From Bosea sp. BIWAKO-01 (GTDB lineage Bacteria; Pseudomonadota; Alphaproteobacteria; Rhizobiales; Beijerinckiaceae), in the NCBI RefSeq assembly GCF_001748145.1, contig NZ_BCQA01000001.1:5544501-5608500 (forward strand): a DNA stretch of 64,000 nucleotides, read 5' to 3'. Every line of letters starts with the position of its first letter. Positions within the stretch are counted from its first letter, which is position 1. Shown here piece by piece: positions 19,926-28,782 of the stretch. The notes under the pieces are model-generated. The model saw nothing but the letters and a program-made list of their open reading frames with translations. It searched no databases and had not been told where the DNA came from. Position numbers and translations under genes: made by a program.

Positions 19926-20765
19926 CTATCCCGGCTTGCCGCGAAACATCCGTTGCAGCGTCTCGACCTTTGCCAGCGTCTTGAGCGAGCGACCGCGGTC
20001 GGTGCGCGATAATTCCAGGATCAGCGTGTTGCAGATCGCCATCGGGACGGTGAGCGAATGGAATTCGCCCTGCTCGCCACGGTCGGCAACGAGTTGCGCG
20101 TCGCAATTCGGCACACCCGTGCGCCGGTCCGTGATCAAGAGCGTTCCGGCATTGATGCCCTGCGCATAGGCGATGATCCGCGCGGCTGCCGGACTCTCGT
20201 GGCGAAAGACCAGGGCGACGACGACATCGCCGGCGGCGAGGCCCAGCAATTGGTCAGCCGCCTGCCAGTCGGCATGGGCGACCACTGCCGCCCTGTAGCC
20301 GGACCTGACGAGACGGCGCACGAACAGGTCGGCAAGGCTGCTCGCATGCCCCTCACCGACCACCAGGATCCGCCCGGCGTCGCGCAGCAGACCGGCGGCG
20401 GCAATGATGTCGGCATCCGAAATCTGCGCAGCCAGCGCGTTCAGGGCCCGGATTTCGCCATCGACGACAGAGCCCAGGAGGGAATCGCCGCGGACGCGGC
20501 TGAGCCGGCGCCGGACGCGAACCGACGCGTCGAGATCGGCGACGACCGCATCCTGCAAGGCGCCGCGCATGTCGCGATAGGTGGCAAAGCCGAGCTTGCG
20601 CGCGAGCCGGCCCGCGGTTGAGGGATGCACGCCGGCCTGCCCTGCGACCTTGTGCGCCGGCAGGAAGCTGCCGGCTGTCCGGTCAGCCAGGAGAACCTCG
20701 ATCAGCCGCCGATCGGCTTCGGTCAGTTCGTCCCGGTGCGCCGCGATAATCTCCGTCAGGCTCAT
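19926..20765 (-). CDS. RpiR/MurR family transcriptional regulator (HTH-SIS)
   Basis: This 279-residue regulator has an N-terminal HTH_6 domain (AHKVAGQAGVHPSTAGRLARK, about residues 40-60) and a C-terminal SIS sugar-phosphate-binding domain (ILVVGEGHASSLADLFVRRL through NTLILELS). The ATG at 20765 is chosen because GGGGAGGGG lies just upstream; an upstream ATG would extend the frame into the intergenic palindrome. RpiR proteins usually sense phosphorylated sugars. Here it precedes an importer operon and faces a phosphodiesterase gene, so glycerol phosphate or a related phosphate ester is a plausible effector. Confidence 0.9.
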   Translation of the reverse strand: MSLTEIIAAHRDELTEADRRLIEVLLADRTAGSFLPAHKVAGQAGVHPSTAGRLARKLGFATYRDMRGALQDAVVADLDASVRVRRRLSRVRGDSLLGSVVDGEIRALNALAAQISDADIIAAAGLLRDAGRILVVGEGHASSLADLFVRRLVRSGYRAAVVAHADWQAADQLLGLAAGDVVVALVFRHESPAAARIIAYAQGINAGTLLITDRRTGVPNCDAQLVADRGEQGEFHSLTVPMAICNTLILELSRTDRGRSLKTLAKVETLQRMFRGKPG

Positions 20766-20811
20766 GCACCCCTCCCCATGCCGCCCACGGTAGACAAGCT
20801 CTCCGCCGCTA

Positions 20812-20855
20812 TGCAAGATAAATTGCTGAATCTTGATAGCGCAATTTATCTTGCA
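20812..20855. promoter_or_regulatory. Perfect 15-bp inverted repeat, candidate RpiR operator
   Basis: TGCAAGATAAATTGC at 20812-20826 is repeated as its exact reverse complement at 20841-20855, separated by 14 bases. It sits in the only AT-rich patch of the short divergent region between the RpiR-like gene and the phosphodiesterase gene. The arms are about 1.5 helical turns long and their centres lie about 29 bp apart. This suits two dimers, or one SIS-domain tetramer, repressing both directions. Confidence 0.7.
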
Positions 20856-20887
20856 ACGCAGAAACATCCTTGGACTGTGACGGTGAC

Positions 20888-21622
20888 ATGACAGACATCG
20901 CCTCTCATCGCGGCGGCGCCAGACTCTGGCCCGAGAACAGCCGCCTCGCTTTCCGCAACTCCGCCGCGATGGCCGTCGACTTCATCGAGTTCGACATCCA
21001 TCGCAGTCGCGACGGCGTGCTGGTCGTCCATCACGATCCGCTGCTCGGCCGAACCTCAGCCGGCATGGGAGCGATCGCGGACAAGGACTGGGCCGAGCTT
21101 CGGGAGGTGGCGCTGCTGCGCACAAGCGACGAGACCATTCCCAGTCTTGACGAGGTGCTCGACATTCTCGAGCCGAGCGGCATCAAGCTGCGCATCGAGT
21201 TGAAGAACCGTGGGGATGGCAGCCGCTATCCGGGAATCGAGGCGGAGGTCGTCGAGGCACTCACGCAAAGGCGCCTGCTCGACCGGACGACCTTCACCGC
21301 GTTCGACCTGGAAACGCTCGGAGAACTGGCCAGCTCAGCGCCGGCCACGCCGTTGATCTGGCTGATTTCCGAGAAGGTTCTTGCCGCTCCGGCACGAGAC
21401 CTCGGCGCCTTGTGCCGAAAGGCTCGCATGGCGGGCGTTCCTGAGATTGCTGTGCGGATATCGCAAGCGGAGGACGCCGACGCGGAGATTTGCCGGCGCG
21501 AGGCGATCCGCTACGGGCTCTTTGCCGTGCATGAGGAGGCCGATATCAAGCAGGCCTTCGCCGCGGGTGTGAGCGCCTTCACGACCGATCGGCCGGACCT
21601 GGCAGTCGCCCTGAGGCCATAG
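20888..21622 (+). CDS. Glycerophosphodiester phosphodiesterase family protein
   Basis: This 244-residue GDPD TIM-barrel enzyme has SHRGGARLWPEN at the N-terminus, FIEFDIHRSRDGVLVVHHD and LRIELKN, with the metal ligands and the catalytic histidines present. No signal peptide is seen, so it is cytoplasmic. The ATG at 20888 starts the family domain almost at once; an in-frame ATG at 20870 would add six residues. It diverges from the RpiR-like regulator across a perfect palindrome, and differs enough from the operon-borne GDPD to suggest a different headgroup preference. Confidence 0.9.
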   Translation: MTDIASHRGGARLWPENSRLAFRNSAAMAVDFIEFDIHRSRDGVLVVHHDPLLGRTSAGMGAIADKDWAELREVALLRTSDETIPSLDEVLDILEPSGIKLRIELKNRGDGSRYPGIEAEVVEALTQRRLLDRTTFTAFDLETLGELASSAPATPLIWLISEKVLAAPARDLGALCRKARMAGVPEIAVRISQAEDADAEICRREAIRYGLFAVHEEADIKQAFAAGVSAFTTDRPDLAVALRP

Positions 21623-22006
21623 GCAGATCGGTTTGCGCAAGGCCGGGGGGACACCTTCCAAAGCCTGAGTGGGACACCGCCGCGCCGATTTCGTCGCGGC
21701 GCCTGTTCGGTGCGCCTGCCGGCTATCGTTGGAGCCACGTGGCGGATTGCCCCCGCGTCCGAAATTCCGCGCGTCCTGGTGGGCGCTAATACCGTCAACG
21801 GGACGGTTTTACGCATGGCCTGGCGCGCCAATTATAATGAGCGATCGATAGATCTGGATTTCATTTCAGAAAATCGCCAATTCTCCGCACCGATCAATAA
21901 GTGATGAAAATAAAAATGGAACTTCCTCGCATAAAATACGTTTAGCTGCTAAGTGAGCAGCTTGATGGATATTCCTTCCGGCCGGTTCATGTGAAGGGAT
22001 ACTTTC
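21623..22006. other. Intergenic region with AT-rich promoter zone
   Basis: This 384-base gap separates the phosphodiesterase and the DUF1236 gene. Its second half (about 21830-21960) is markedly AT-rich for this genome and probably carries the DUF1236 promoter. AAGGGA stands seven bases before that gene's ATG. I see no hairpin terminator and no RNA gene. Confidence 0.5.
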
Positions 22007-22423
22007 ATGCTGAAGCAATTTATTCTTATCGCTGCGATTTCCACCATTCCAGTGGCCGCTTTCGCTCAGAACGCACCGGCTGCCCAAGGGGGCGCGCTCA
22101 GTGGGGCGGCGACGGGAGCGGTGGGCGGGGCCATTGTTGGTGGCCCGGTCGGTGCCGTCGTCGGCGGTGTAGGAGGCGCCGTGGTCGGCGCGATCATCGG
22201 CGATCAGACACCACGGTTCCAGGCCTATGTCGTGGAGCAGCGCCGTCCGTCCTACAGCTATGCCGAACCGCTCGATGTCGGCGTTACGCTCCCGAATGAA
22301 GGCATCGTCTACTACGACGTGCCGCCCGAATACGGCCAGACAACCTATCGCTACACCGTTGTGAACAATCGCACCGTGCTGGTTGACCCGAGGACACGCC
22401 GGGTCGTGCAGGTCCTTCAGTAG
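22007..22423 (+). CDS. DUF1236 glycine-zipper periplasmic/outer-membrane protein
   Basis: This 138-residue exported protein has a signal peptide ending VAAFAQ. A glycine-zipper segment follows (GAATGAVGGAIVGG and VGGVGGAVVGA, about residues 30-65) that could insert in or span a membrane. The C-terminal DUF1236 domain has PSYSYAEPLDVG, YYDVPPEYG and a conserved final TRRVVQVL. Function is unknown in the family. A close paralogue of the same length lies at 49033-49449 on the other strand. Codon use and composition match the neighbours. Confidence 0.82.
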   Translation: MLKQFILIAAISTIPVAAFAQNAPAAQGGALSGAATGAVGGAIVGGPVGAVVGGVGGAVVGAIIGDQTPRFQAYVVEQRRPSYSYAEPLDVGVTLPNEGIVYYDVPPEYGQTTYRYTVVNNRTVLVDPRTRRVVQVLQ

Positions 22424-22666
22424 GATCGATCGATTGCCGCGAAGGTGACGGCGCACCACGCGCTGTCGCCGGCCTATCCGGGTCGAAAGCCCGCTCCAGC
22501 GATGGAGTGGGCTTTGGCCCATGACGATGCGCGCTCGCCGCGCACGATGCCGCTCGCGATGGGGCCCGCCCCCTCAAGACCTGCGCCATTGAAGCTGTCG
22601 CCGACCATTGCCGCATCGATCGACAGCCGTCGATCGATCACTGGCGATGCGAACCTGGAGACCGAT

Positions 22667-23626
22667 ATGGCGCTAGAACAGGCCTGCGTGCAGGTGATGC
22701 CCAAACCCTGGGGCTCGACCGATCTCCTGCCCTGGAGCGAGGTCGATCATGGCGGCACCGCGATCGGCGAGCTCTGGTTTCAACGTCACGATCTCCACGC
22801 GACCGAACCCGCCTTGCTGCTCAAACTGCTGTTCACGCAGGAAGCCTTGTCGATCCAGGTGCATCCCGACGACGCCTTCGCGCAAGCGATGGGCCTGGCT
22901 CGTGGCAAGACCGAAGCCTGGTACATCCTCTCCGCCTCGCCCGATGCCACGATCGGTGTCGGGCTGAAATCGGCCCTCACGCAGATAGAATTGCGGGCCG
23001 CCATCACGGATGGCTCGATCGCCCACCTTCTCCAATGGCGCAAGGCCCGCAAGGGCGATGTCATCTTCGTGCCGGCCGGAACGATCCACGCCATCGGCCC
23101 CGGGCTCGTCCTCGCCGAGATCCAGCAGCGGAGCGATACGACGTTCCGCCTGTTCGACCACGGCCGCCGGCGCGAACTTCACATCGAGGAAGGCGTCGCA
23201 GCCGCCCTTGCCGGGCCGGCCGCTGCCCAGGAACCGGCGCGGCGCCTCAGCGAGGCCAGGACCCTGCTCGTCGCTAGCCCGTATTTCGTCCTCGAGCGGC
23301 TCGAACTGCCTTCAGGCTCTGTCTGGGACCTGCATGCAAACCATGAAACCTGGCTGATCGTCATCGCCGGCGAGGTCAGGCTCGGATCGTTGCAGGCCCG
23401 CGTCGGAGAAGGCTGCTTCATCGAAGCCGACAGCATGCGCATCGAGGCGGGCCGCGACGGGCTGACCTGCCTGGTGGCCTATGACGCTGCGGGCCCCTGC
23501 CCCGATCTTCTGCATGCCGTCCCTGACATCCATGCGAGCGCGCCGGCCGACGCCGCGTCTGCGCCGCCCCTGCCGCTGCCCGCGTTGGCGGGTTCGTCCA
23601 ACCTTTTCACGGAGGCCCGTCCATGA
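22667..23626 (+). CDS. manA: Class I mannose-6-phosphate isomerase
   Basis: This 319-residue zinc cupin enzyme interconverts fructose 6-phosphate and mannose 6-phosphate. Zinc-ligand and catalytic motifs are visible: LSIQVHPDD, GKTEAWYIL, FVPAGTIHAIGPG and EIQQRSDTTFRLFD. It is of the shorter bacterial type. The ATG at 22667 is preceded by GGAG; the frame extends 74 codons upstream without family similarity. Its last four bases (ATGA) overlap the glycosyltransferase start, so it feeds mannose phosphate into the same mannose-centred operon. Confidence 0.88.
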   Translation: MALEQACVQVMPKPWGSTDLLPWSEVDHGGTAIGELWFQRHDLHATEPALLLKLLFTQEALSIQVHPDDAFAQAMGLARGKTEAWYILSASPDATIGVGLKSALTQIELRAAITDGSIAHLLQWRKARKGDVIFVPAGTIHAIGPGLVLAEIQQRSDTTFRLFDHGRRRELHIEEGVAAALAGPAAAQEPARRLSEARTLLVASPYFVLERLELPSGSVWDLHANHETWLIVIAGEVRLGSLQARVGEGCFIEADSMRIEAGRDGLTCLVAYDAAGPCPDLLHAVPDIHASAPADAASAPPLPLPALAGSSNLFTEARP

Positions 23627-25908
23627 GCCCACTCCACCGCATTGCCTTCATCGGCAACTCGCTTCCGCGTCGCTGCGGAATCGCGACCTTCACGACGGAC
23701 CTGCAGCAGGCGGTCGCCTCGTCGGGCACGGATCTCGAAACCTCGATCGTGGCCATGAACGATCATGGCCACGCCTATGACTATCCACGCTCCGTCCATT
23801 ATCAGGTGGGCGATGACCGGCTGGAGGATTATGCAGGGGCTGCCGACTTCCTGAATGACGGCCGCTTCGACGTCGTTTCGCTCCAGCATGAATTCGGCAT
23901 TTTCGGCGGCGACGCGGGCGGCCACATCATGGCGCTCCTGTCGCGCCTGAAGATGCCGGTCGTCACCACGCTACACACCGTCTTGTCCGAGCCGACGCCG
24001 GTGCAACGCGATGTCATGGAGCGGATCGTCGACGCTTCCGCGCGAGTGGTCGTCATGGCCGAGAAGGCGCGCGACCTGCTGCGGACGGTTTACCGGCTGC
24101 CTGCCGACAAGATCGAGGTGATCCCGCACGGTATCCCCGAATTCGCCTTTCTCGCCCCTGATGACGCCAAGACCAGGCTCGGGTTCAGCGGGCGCTCCGT
24201 CATCCTGACCTTCGGGCTGCTGTCGCCCAACAAGGGTATCGAGGTGATGATCGACGCGATGCCTGCCATCCTGCGGCGTCGCCCCGATGCGGTCTATGTG
24301 GTTCTGGGTGCAACCCACCCCAATCTGGTCCGCGAGCAGGGCGAGGCCTATCGCGCCAGCCTGATGCACCGCGTACGCGAACTGGGCGTCGAGGATCATG
24401 TGGTCTTTCTCGACCAGTTCGTCGATCAGGCGACCCTGCTCGGCTTCATCTCGATGTGCGATGTCTATGTCACGCCCTATCTCAACGAGGCGCAAATGAC
24501 ATCGGGTACGCTGGCCTACAGTTTCGGCCTCGGGAAAGCCGTGGTCTCGACGCCGTACTGGCACGCACAGGAACTGCTCGCCGACGGACGCGGCATCCTG
24601 GTGCCGTTCGGGGACACCGTTGCCATCGGCGATGAGATCGCGGGACTGCTGACCGATGTCGACCGGCGTCAGGCTATGCGGCTGCGCGCCTATGCCAGCA
24701 GCCGTTCGATGACATGGGAGCGAACGGCCAAGCGCTATCTCGCCGCCTTCGAGACCGCGCGCCGGGGTCGGGTGCTGAGCGTCGTCGCCGGCCCGACCAT
24801 GACGACCCCGTCGCCGCAGGTGCCGGCGCCTCCGGAGATGCAGACAGGCCATCTCCTGTCCATGTGCGACGATACCGGCCTGTTCCAGCACGCCGTTCAT
24901 TCCGTGCCGGATCGCGCGCATGGCTACTGCGTCGATGACAATGCCCGCGCGCTGCTCCTCGCCTGCACATTGAACAGCAGCGGAGAACGGCAGCTCGGTG
25001 ACGCGCTGACGGCGTGCTTCGCGTCCTTTGTCCAGCACGCCTGGAATCCCGACATGCGACGCTTCCGCAACTTCATGAGCTTCGACCGGCGCTGGCTGGA
25101 AGAGATCGGTTCGGAGGACAGCCATGGCAGAACGCTCTGGGCGTTGGGCGAATGCGCGCGCAACGATGTCAGCCCCTCGCGCCGGCAATGGGCGGCCGCC
25201 TTGTTCGCGCAGGCCTTGCCCGTCGTCGAGAGTTTCACCTCGCCCCGCGCCTGGGGTTTCACCCTGCTCGGCCTCGACGCCTATTGCGCCATCGCCGCGG
25301 CGCCGCCAACCGCCATCTGGCTGCGCACGCTGCTTGCCGATCGCCTGCTCGGCCTGCTCTCAGCCGCGGAGACGCCGAACTGGGTATGGTTCGAGGATGG
25401 GCTTTCCTATGACAATGCGCGCCTGCCCCAGGCCCTGATCGCAACCGGAGCCTCGATGAAGGTTCCAGGCTATCTCGAGGCCGGATTGCGCTCGCTGCGC
25501 TGGCTCGCGGATCTGCAGACCACGCCCGCGGGCTTGTTCAGGCCGGTCGGCTCCGACAGCTTTGGCGACAAGCGCCGTGCGCCCAGGTCTTTCGACCAGC
25601 AGCCACTGGAGGCCACGGCGACGATCTCGGCCTGCCTCGCGGCCTGGCGCGCCGATGGCGATCCGCATTGGCGGACCGAGGCCGCCCGCGCCTTCGCCTG
25701 GTTCCTCGGGCATAACGACCTCTCTGCGCCGCTGGTCGACCTCGACACAGGCGCTTGTCGCGACGGCCTGCATCGCGACCGTGCGAATGAGAACCGCGGT
25801 GGCGAATCCGTGGTATCCTACCTTCTCAGCCTCGCCGAGATTCGCCAGCAAGCCCGCATCAGCGGGGACCGCCCGAAACTGGCGCCGCTTCGGGTCTTGC
25901 ATGCCTGA
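23623..25908 (+). CDS. GT4 glycosyltransferase with C-terminal alpha/alpha-toroid glycosidase-like domain
   Basis: This 761-residue fusion has a GT-B fold transferase in residues 1-390 (IAFIGNSLPRRCGIATFT, VIPHGIPEF, TFGLLSPNKGIEVMIDA, SGTLAYSFGLGKAVVSTPYWHAQELL). Residues about 405-750 resemble a six-hairpin toroid (YCVDDNARALLLA, FMSFDRRWLEEIGSEDSHGRTLWALG, WVWFEDGLSYDNARLPQALI). The protein overlaps the phosphomannose isomerase by four bases and the GH130 gene by eight. From the neighbours the donor is probably GDP-mannose and the product a mannoside. No signal peptide or membrane helix is present, so it should be cytoplasmic. Confidence 0.85.
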   Translation: MSPLHRIAFIGNSLPRRCGIATFTTDLQQAVASSGTDLETSIVAMNDHGHAYDYPRSVHYQVGDDRLEDYAGAADFLNDGRFDVVSLQHEFGIFGGDAGGHIMALLSRLKMPVVTTLHTVLSEPTPVQRDVMERIVDASARVVVMAEKARDLLRTVYRLPADKIEVIPHGIPEFAFLAPDDAKTRLGFSGRSVILTFGLLSPNKGIEVMIDAMPAILRRRPDAVYVVLGATHPNLVREQGEAYRASLMHRVRELGVEDHVVFLDQFVDQATLLGFISMCDVYVTPYLNEAQMTSGTLAYSFGLGKAVVSTPYWHAQELLADGRGILVPFGDTVAIGDEIAGLLTDVDRRQAMRLRAYASSRSMTWERTAKRYLAAFETARRGRVLSVVAGPTMTTPSPQVPAPPEMQTGHLLSMCDDTGLFQHAVHSVPDRAHGYCVDDNARALLLACTLNSSGERQLGDALTACFASFVQHAWNPDMRRFRNFMSFDRRWLEEIGSEDSHGRTLWALGECARNDVSPSRRQWAAALFAQALPVVESFTSPRAWGFTLLGLDAYCAIAAAPPTAIWLRTLLADRLLGLLSAAETPNWVWFEDGLSYDNARLPQALIATGASMKVPGYLEAGLRSLRWLADLQTTPAGLFRPVGSDSFGDKRRAPRSFDQQPLEATATISACLAAWRADGDPHWRTEAARAFAWFLGHNDLSAPLVDLDTGACRDGLHRDRANENRGGESVVSYLLSLAEIRQQARISGDRPKLAPLRVLHA

Positions 25909-27244
25909 GCCTTCGGCGATCGCGCACAAACAGACTGGGGTCGCCTTGTCCCAACCCGCGTTCCTGAATCGTCAGGCCCTGTATCTGCGCCCCGATCCCT
26001 CCAGAGTCGTCGTGCGCCGGTTCGGCCCCACGGCCGAGCCGAGGGACCTCAACCCCGTCGACAAGACCCGGGCGAACCATATCGTCGACCGGGTCCTGGC
26101 GCTTGATTGCGACACGGCCGAAAGCCTGCTCGCCGACGTGCTGGAGAATTTCAAAGGCCGGCACCGCAACCTGCTTGAAAAATTCGAGCAGCGCGCCGAC
26201 GAGATGGAGGACGCCTTCGCGACGCATTGCGACTTCACCAGGATCCAGCGTCAGCTGGTCGGAGCCTATTTCCTCCATGAATATTCGTTCGAGGCCGCGG
26301 CTCTCTTCAATCCGAGCATCGTTTCGCACCCTGATCAGTCCGGCGCTCCCCCAGGCGGGCGCCGCTTCATCCTGAGCGTTCGTGCGGTTGGCGAGGGACA
26401 TATCTCATCGCTGACCTTCCGCTCGGGCTCGATCGCGAGTGACGGCAGCGTCAGCGTCGATCCGACATCGCGCCTGGCGTCGATCGCTACCTTGCGCAAC
26501 CGGATGGCGCGTCTCGATGGCGACGATGTCGAGGTCGTCTTTTCGCCCGACGGCGACATCAGCGAGCGGGTGATCTTTCCCGTTACCGCATCCCAATCGA
26601 ATGGCATCGAGGACGCGCGCTTCGTCGCATTCGACGAAGATGGCAGGACAGTGTTTCGGGCGACCTACACCGCCTATAACGGCAGGGCGATCCGGTCCGA
26701 ACTGATCGAGACCAACGATTTCCTGTCGTTTCGGCTGTCGCCACTGCGCGGGACGGCCGCCGCGAACAAGGGCATGGCGCTGTTTCCCCGGAAGATCGAC
26801 GGACGCTACGCGATGATCGCGCGGCAGGACAACGAGAACCTTTATCTCGTCCATTCCGATGACCTTTTCACCTGGAACGGCGGTGTCGTGATCCTGAAGC
26901 CGCAGTTCCCGTGGGAGTTCGTTCAGATCGGCACCTGCGGGTCCCCGATCGAACTAGACGAGGGCTGGCTGCTGTTGACCCACGGCGTCGGGCCGGTCCG
27001 GAAATATGCGATCGGAGCGGTTCTTCTCGACAAGCAGGACCCGTCGAAAGTCCTCGCGCGTTCCCGCGAGCCGCTGGTTCGGCCGGAGCCCTCCGAACGC
27101 GAAGGCTATGTCCCCAACGTCGTCTACACCTGCGGCGCGATCCGCCATAACGACCACATCATCCTGCCCTACGCGGTCTCGGACACGTATTGCAATTTCG
27201 CGACGATCAGGATCGCGGAGCTGATGCAGGCATTGGAGCACTAG
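25901..27244 (+). CDS. GH130 family glycosidase / beta-mannoside phosphorylase
   Basis: This 447-residue five-bladed propeller enzyme of the GH130 type has FNPSIVSHPDQ, GIEDARFVAFDEDG, LFPRKIDGRYAMIARQDNENLYL, WEFVQIGTCGSPIELDEGWLLLTHG and LPYAVSDTY. GH130 members phosphorolyse or hydrolyse beta-mannosides, giving mannose 1-phosphate in the phosphorylases. An additional N-terminal helical region (about residues 1-120) is found in a GH130 subgroup. The ATG at 25901 overlaps the transferase stop; the in-frame extension further upstream lies inside that gene. It probably recycles the mannoside made by the preceding enzyme. Confidence 0.87.
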   Translation: MPEPSAIAHKQTGVALSQPAFLNRQALYLRPDPSRVVVRRFGPTAEPRDLNPVDKTRANHIVDRVLALDCDTAESLLADVLENFKGRHRNLLEKFEQRADEMEDAFATHCDFTRIQRQLVGAYFLHEYSFEAAALFNPSIVSHPDQSGAPPGGRRFILSVRAVGEGHISSLTFRSGSIASDGSVSVDPTSRLASIATLRNRMARLDGDDVEVVFSPDGDISERVIFPVTASQSNGIEDARFVAFDEDGRTVFRATYTAYNGRAIRSELIETNDFLSFRLSPLRGTAAANKGMALFPRKIDGRYAMIARQDNENLYLVHSDDLFTWNGGVVILKPQFPWEFVQIGTCGSPIELDEGWLLLTHGVGPVRKYAIGAVLLDKQDPSKVLARSREPLVRPEPSEREGYVPNVVYTCGAIRHNDHIILPYAVSDTYCNFATIRIAELMQALEH

Positions 27245-27620
27245 AGACGTCGTTCGGAGATTGCTCGCGCGAGCGGTGGGGCGAAGATTTCGCCCGCTCT
27301 TTCCCTGGGTAAGCGTTGAATCGCTCATGCAGCAAGCCGCCGGTCGGCGCCGCCGAACCCAAATATTCTGGCAAATAATCGCAGGTCAAAGCGGTCAAAG
27401 AACGGAACGCTATCTCTGCGCGAAGACGACGCAGACTTCGCTCTTGCTTATTTACTGAACCAAGCGCATAGTAAATCGTCGCCTTCTTTCAAATTGGATC
27501 GAGAGCGAGTCGCGGCGTCAATGTGGCGCCGGCCGACACTGGATTTTCGTCTTGCAAGGCAATGGCCAGATCATCTGGCGCATCGGCACGCGTCAGCCGG
27601 CATCATTCAGCTTCAGAACG
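27245..27620. other. Intergenic region, no supported gene
   Basis: This is the left part of a 599-base gap between the GH130 gene and the next supported small gene. It contains an AT-richer patch near 27440-27500 that could hold a promoter. I find no hairpin terminator, repeat or RNA gene. Short open frames read through it on both strands but have no recognisable protein features. Confidence 0.45.
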
Positions 27621-27803
27621 TCACTGGCTGCCAGGGACATGTGCTGCGGGCATCTTGTCGCGAACCTGAGCCGGACAGACCCTCTCCAGTTCGCCTTTCC
27701 GATTCATCTGATTCAGGATGACCGAGACGTCGTGGATCTTCTGATCATGGGCCATCGCGACGATGGAGCGGCCTTCATCGGTTACCTGGCTTCGCCGACG
27801 CAT
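27621..27803 (-). CDS. Possible small unrecognised protein
   Basis: A 60-codon frame on the minus strand encodes a plausible soluble protein with segments KIHDVSVILNQMNRKGELERV and CPAQVRD, and GC-rich third positions. No family is recognised and there is no strong Shine-Dalgarno. The opposite-strand frames look less protein-like. It may be a real small gene, a decayed gene or chance. Confidence 0.28.
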   Translation of the reverse strand: MRRRSQVTDEGRSIVAMAHDQKIHDVSVILNQMNRKGELERVCPAQVRDKMPAAHVPGSQ

Positions 27804-27843
27804 GAGAAGGCGCGCAATGGATCGAACATTGAGGGACCATGTC

Positions 27844-28065
27844 ATGACAACAAAGTATAAGGCAGGCGATGTCATCAGCCTGGTCTTCGGCTTCCTCGAC
27901 AGGACCGGCCTCGGACAATACGAGATTCTGCGGGTGCTTCCGGCGAGCGAAAACGGACAGCGGCAATACCGGGTTCGAGGAGCCGATGGTCACGAACGCG
28001 CCATCGAAGAGTTCCAGATCCGGGCCGGCGTGACGCAAACGAACCATTTCGGCAATCTGAAATAG
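27844..28065 (+). CDS. Small conserved-looking hypothetical protein
   Basis: A 73-residue basic protein (YKAGDVISLVFGFLDRTGLGQYEILRVLPASENGQ) with strong alternating beta character suggests a small SH3-like or KOW-like barrel, though this is only a structural guess. GAGGGA stands seven bases before the ATG at 27844, which favours this start over ATGs further upstream. It is the first of three consecutive small plus-strand genes of unknown function. Confidence 0.6.
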   Translation: MTTKYKAGDVISLVFGFLDRTGLGQYEILRVLPASENGQRQYRVRGADGHERAIEEFQIRAGVTQTNHFGNLK

Positions 28066-28134
28066 CCGAGGCGCCCCGAAGAGAGCCGAGCCGGCGGCCC
28101 TGATACCCCTGGCAGGGAATGACAGGTGCGGATC

Positions 28135-28395
28135 ATGACGGACCGGACCACCGAAACGGAGATCACGTTCAGCCATCCCTTCAGGTTGAGCGCGCTGTCG
28201 GATCCTCAGCCGGCCGGAACCTATCGCGTCGTCACCGACGAGGAAGAGATCGTGGGCGTGTCGTTCCGGGCCTTCCGCCGGACAGCCACGATGCTGCAGA
28301 TCCCGGCCATCGAATTTTCACGCGGTTCCTCGCAGATCATCCTCGTGGACCCGATCGAACTGACTGCCGCCCTGGAGAAGGATAAGCAGGCCTAG
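28135..28395 (+). CDS. Small hypothetical protein
   Basis: An 86-residue acidic protein begins MTDRTTETEITFSHPF and continues with YRVVTDEEEIVGVSFRAFRRTATMLQIPA, so it looks like a compact beta-rich fold. No family is recognised. A GTG three codons upstream is an alternative start. It lies 69 nt after the preceding small gene and 31 nt before the next, so the three may share a transcript. Confidence 0.6.
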   Translation: MTDRTTETEITFSHPFRLSALSDPQPAGTYRVVTDEEEIVGVSFRAFRRTATMLQIPAIEFSRGSSQIILVDPIELTAALEKDKQA

Positions 28396-28426
28396 TCACG
28401 CCTATGAACCGTGAAGTGAAACGATC

Positions 28427-28735
28427 ATGCGTTATCTCGGTGGAATCTCGGGGCGAGGCGCCCTGATGAGCAACGGCATCAAGATCGGCCGTGCCTCCTA
28501 CGATTTTGAAGGCTTTTTCCAGAATCCGATCGGAGTGACCAGCTGTGGGGAGGTTCGGCTGGCCTTTCCTGCTCTGAAGACCGTGTTCGGCCGCACGGAT
28601 GTGCAGTTGCTGACCGATGATGGCCATCTCCTCGATCTCAGATTCTCCTATTGGGAATCTCCGCCGACGAGTGGCGCCGTCCATGTCGAGGTCACGGGAG
28701 ATCTGCCGGCTACGCCGCAGGAATGGCGACATTGA
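28427..28735 (+). CDS. Small hypothetical protein
   Basis: This is a 102-residue protein if started at the ATG at 28427; an internal ATG at 28466 (MSNGIKIG) is equally plausible. The sequence (KTVFGRTDVQLLTDDGHLLDLRFSYWE) predicts mostly strands, with no signal peptide or membrane helix. No family is recognised. It converges on the cyclopropane-synthase-like gene with a 47-nt gap that shows no clear terminator. Confidence 0.5.
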   Translation: MRYLGGISGRGALMSNGIKIGRASYDFEGFFQNPIGVTSCGEVRLAFPALKTVFGRTDVQLLTDDGHLLDLRFSYWESPPTSGAVHVEVTGDLPATPQEWRH

Positions 28736-28782
28736 TCATCGCGCCTGCGATGATGATCGGCGAGGATCACTCAAAGGCCCGC

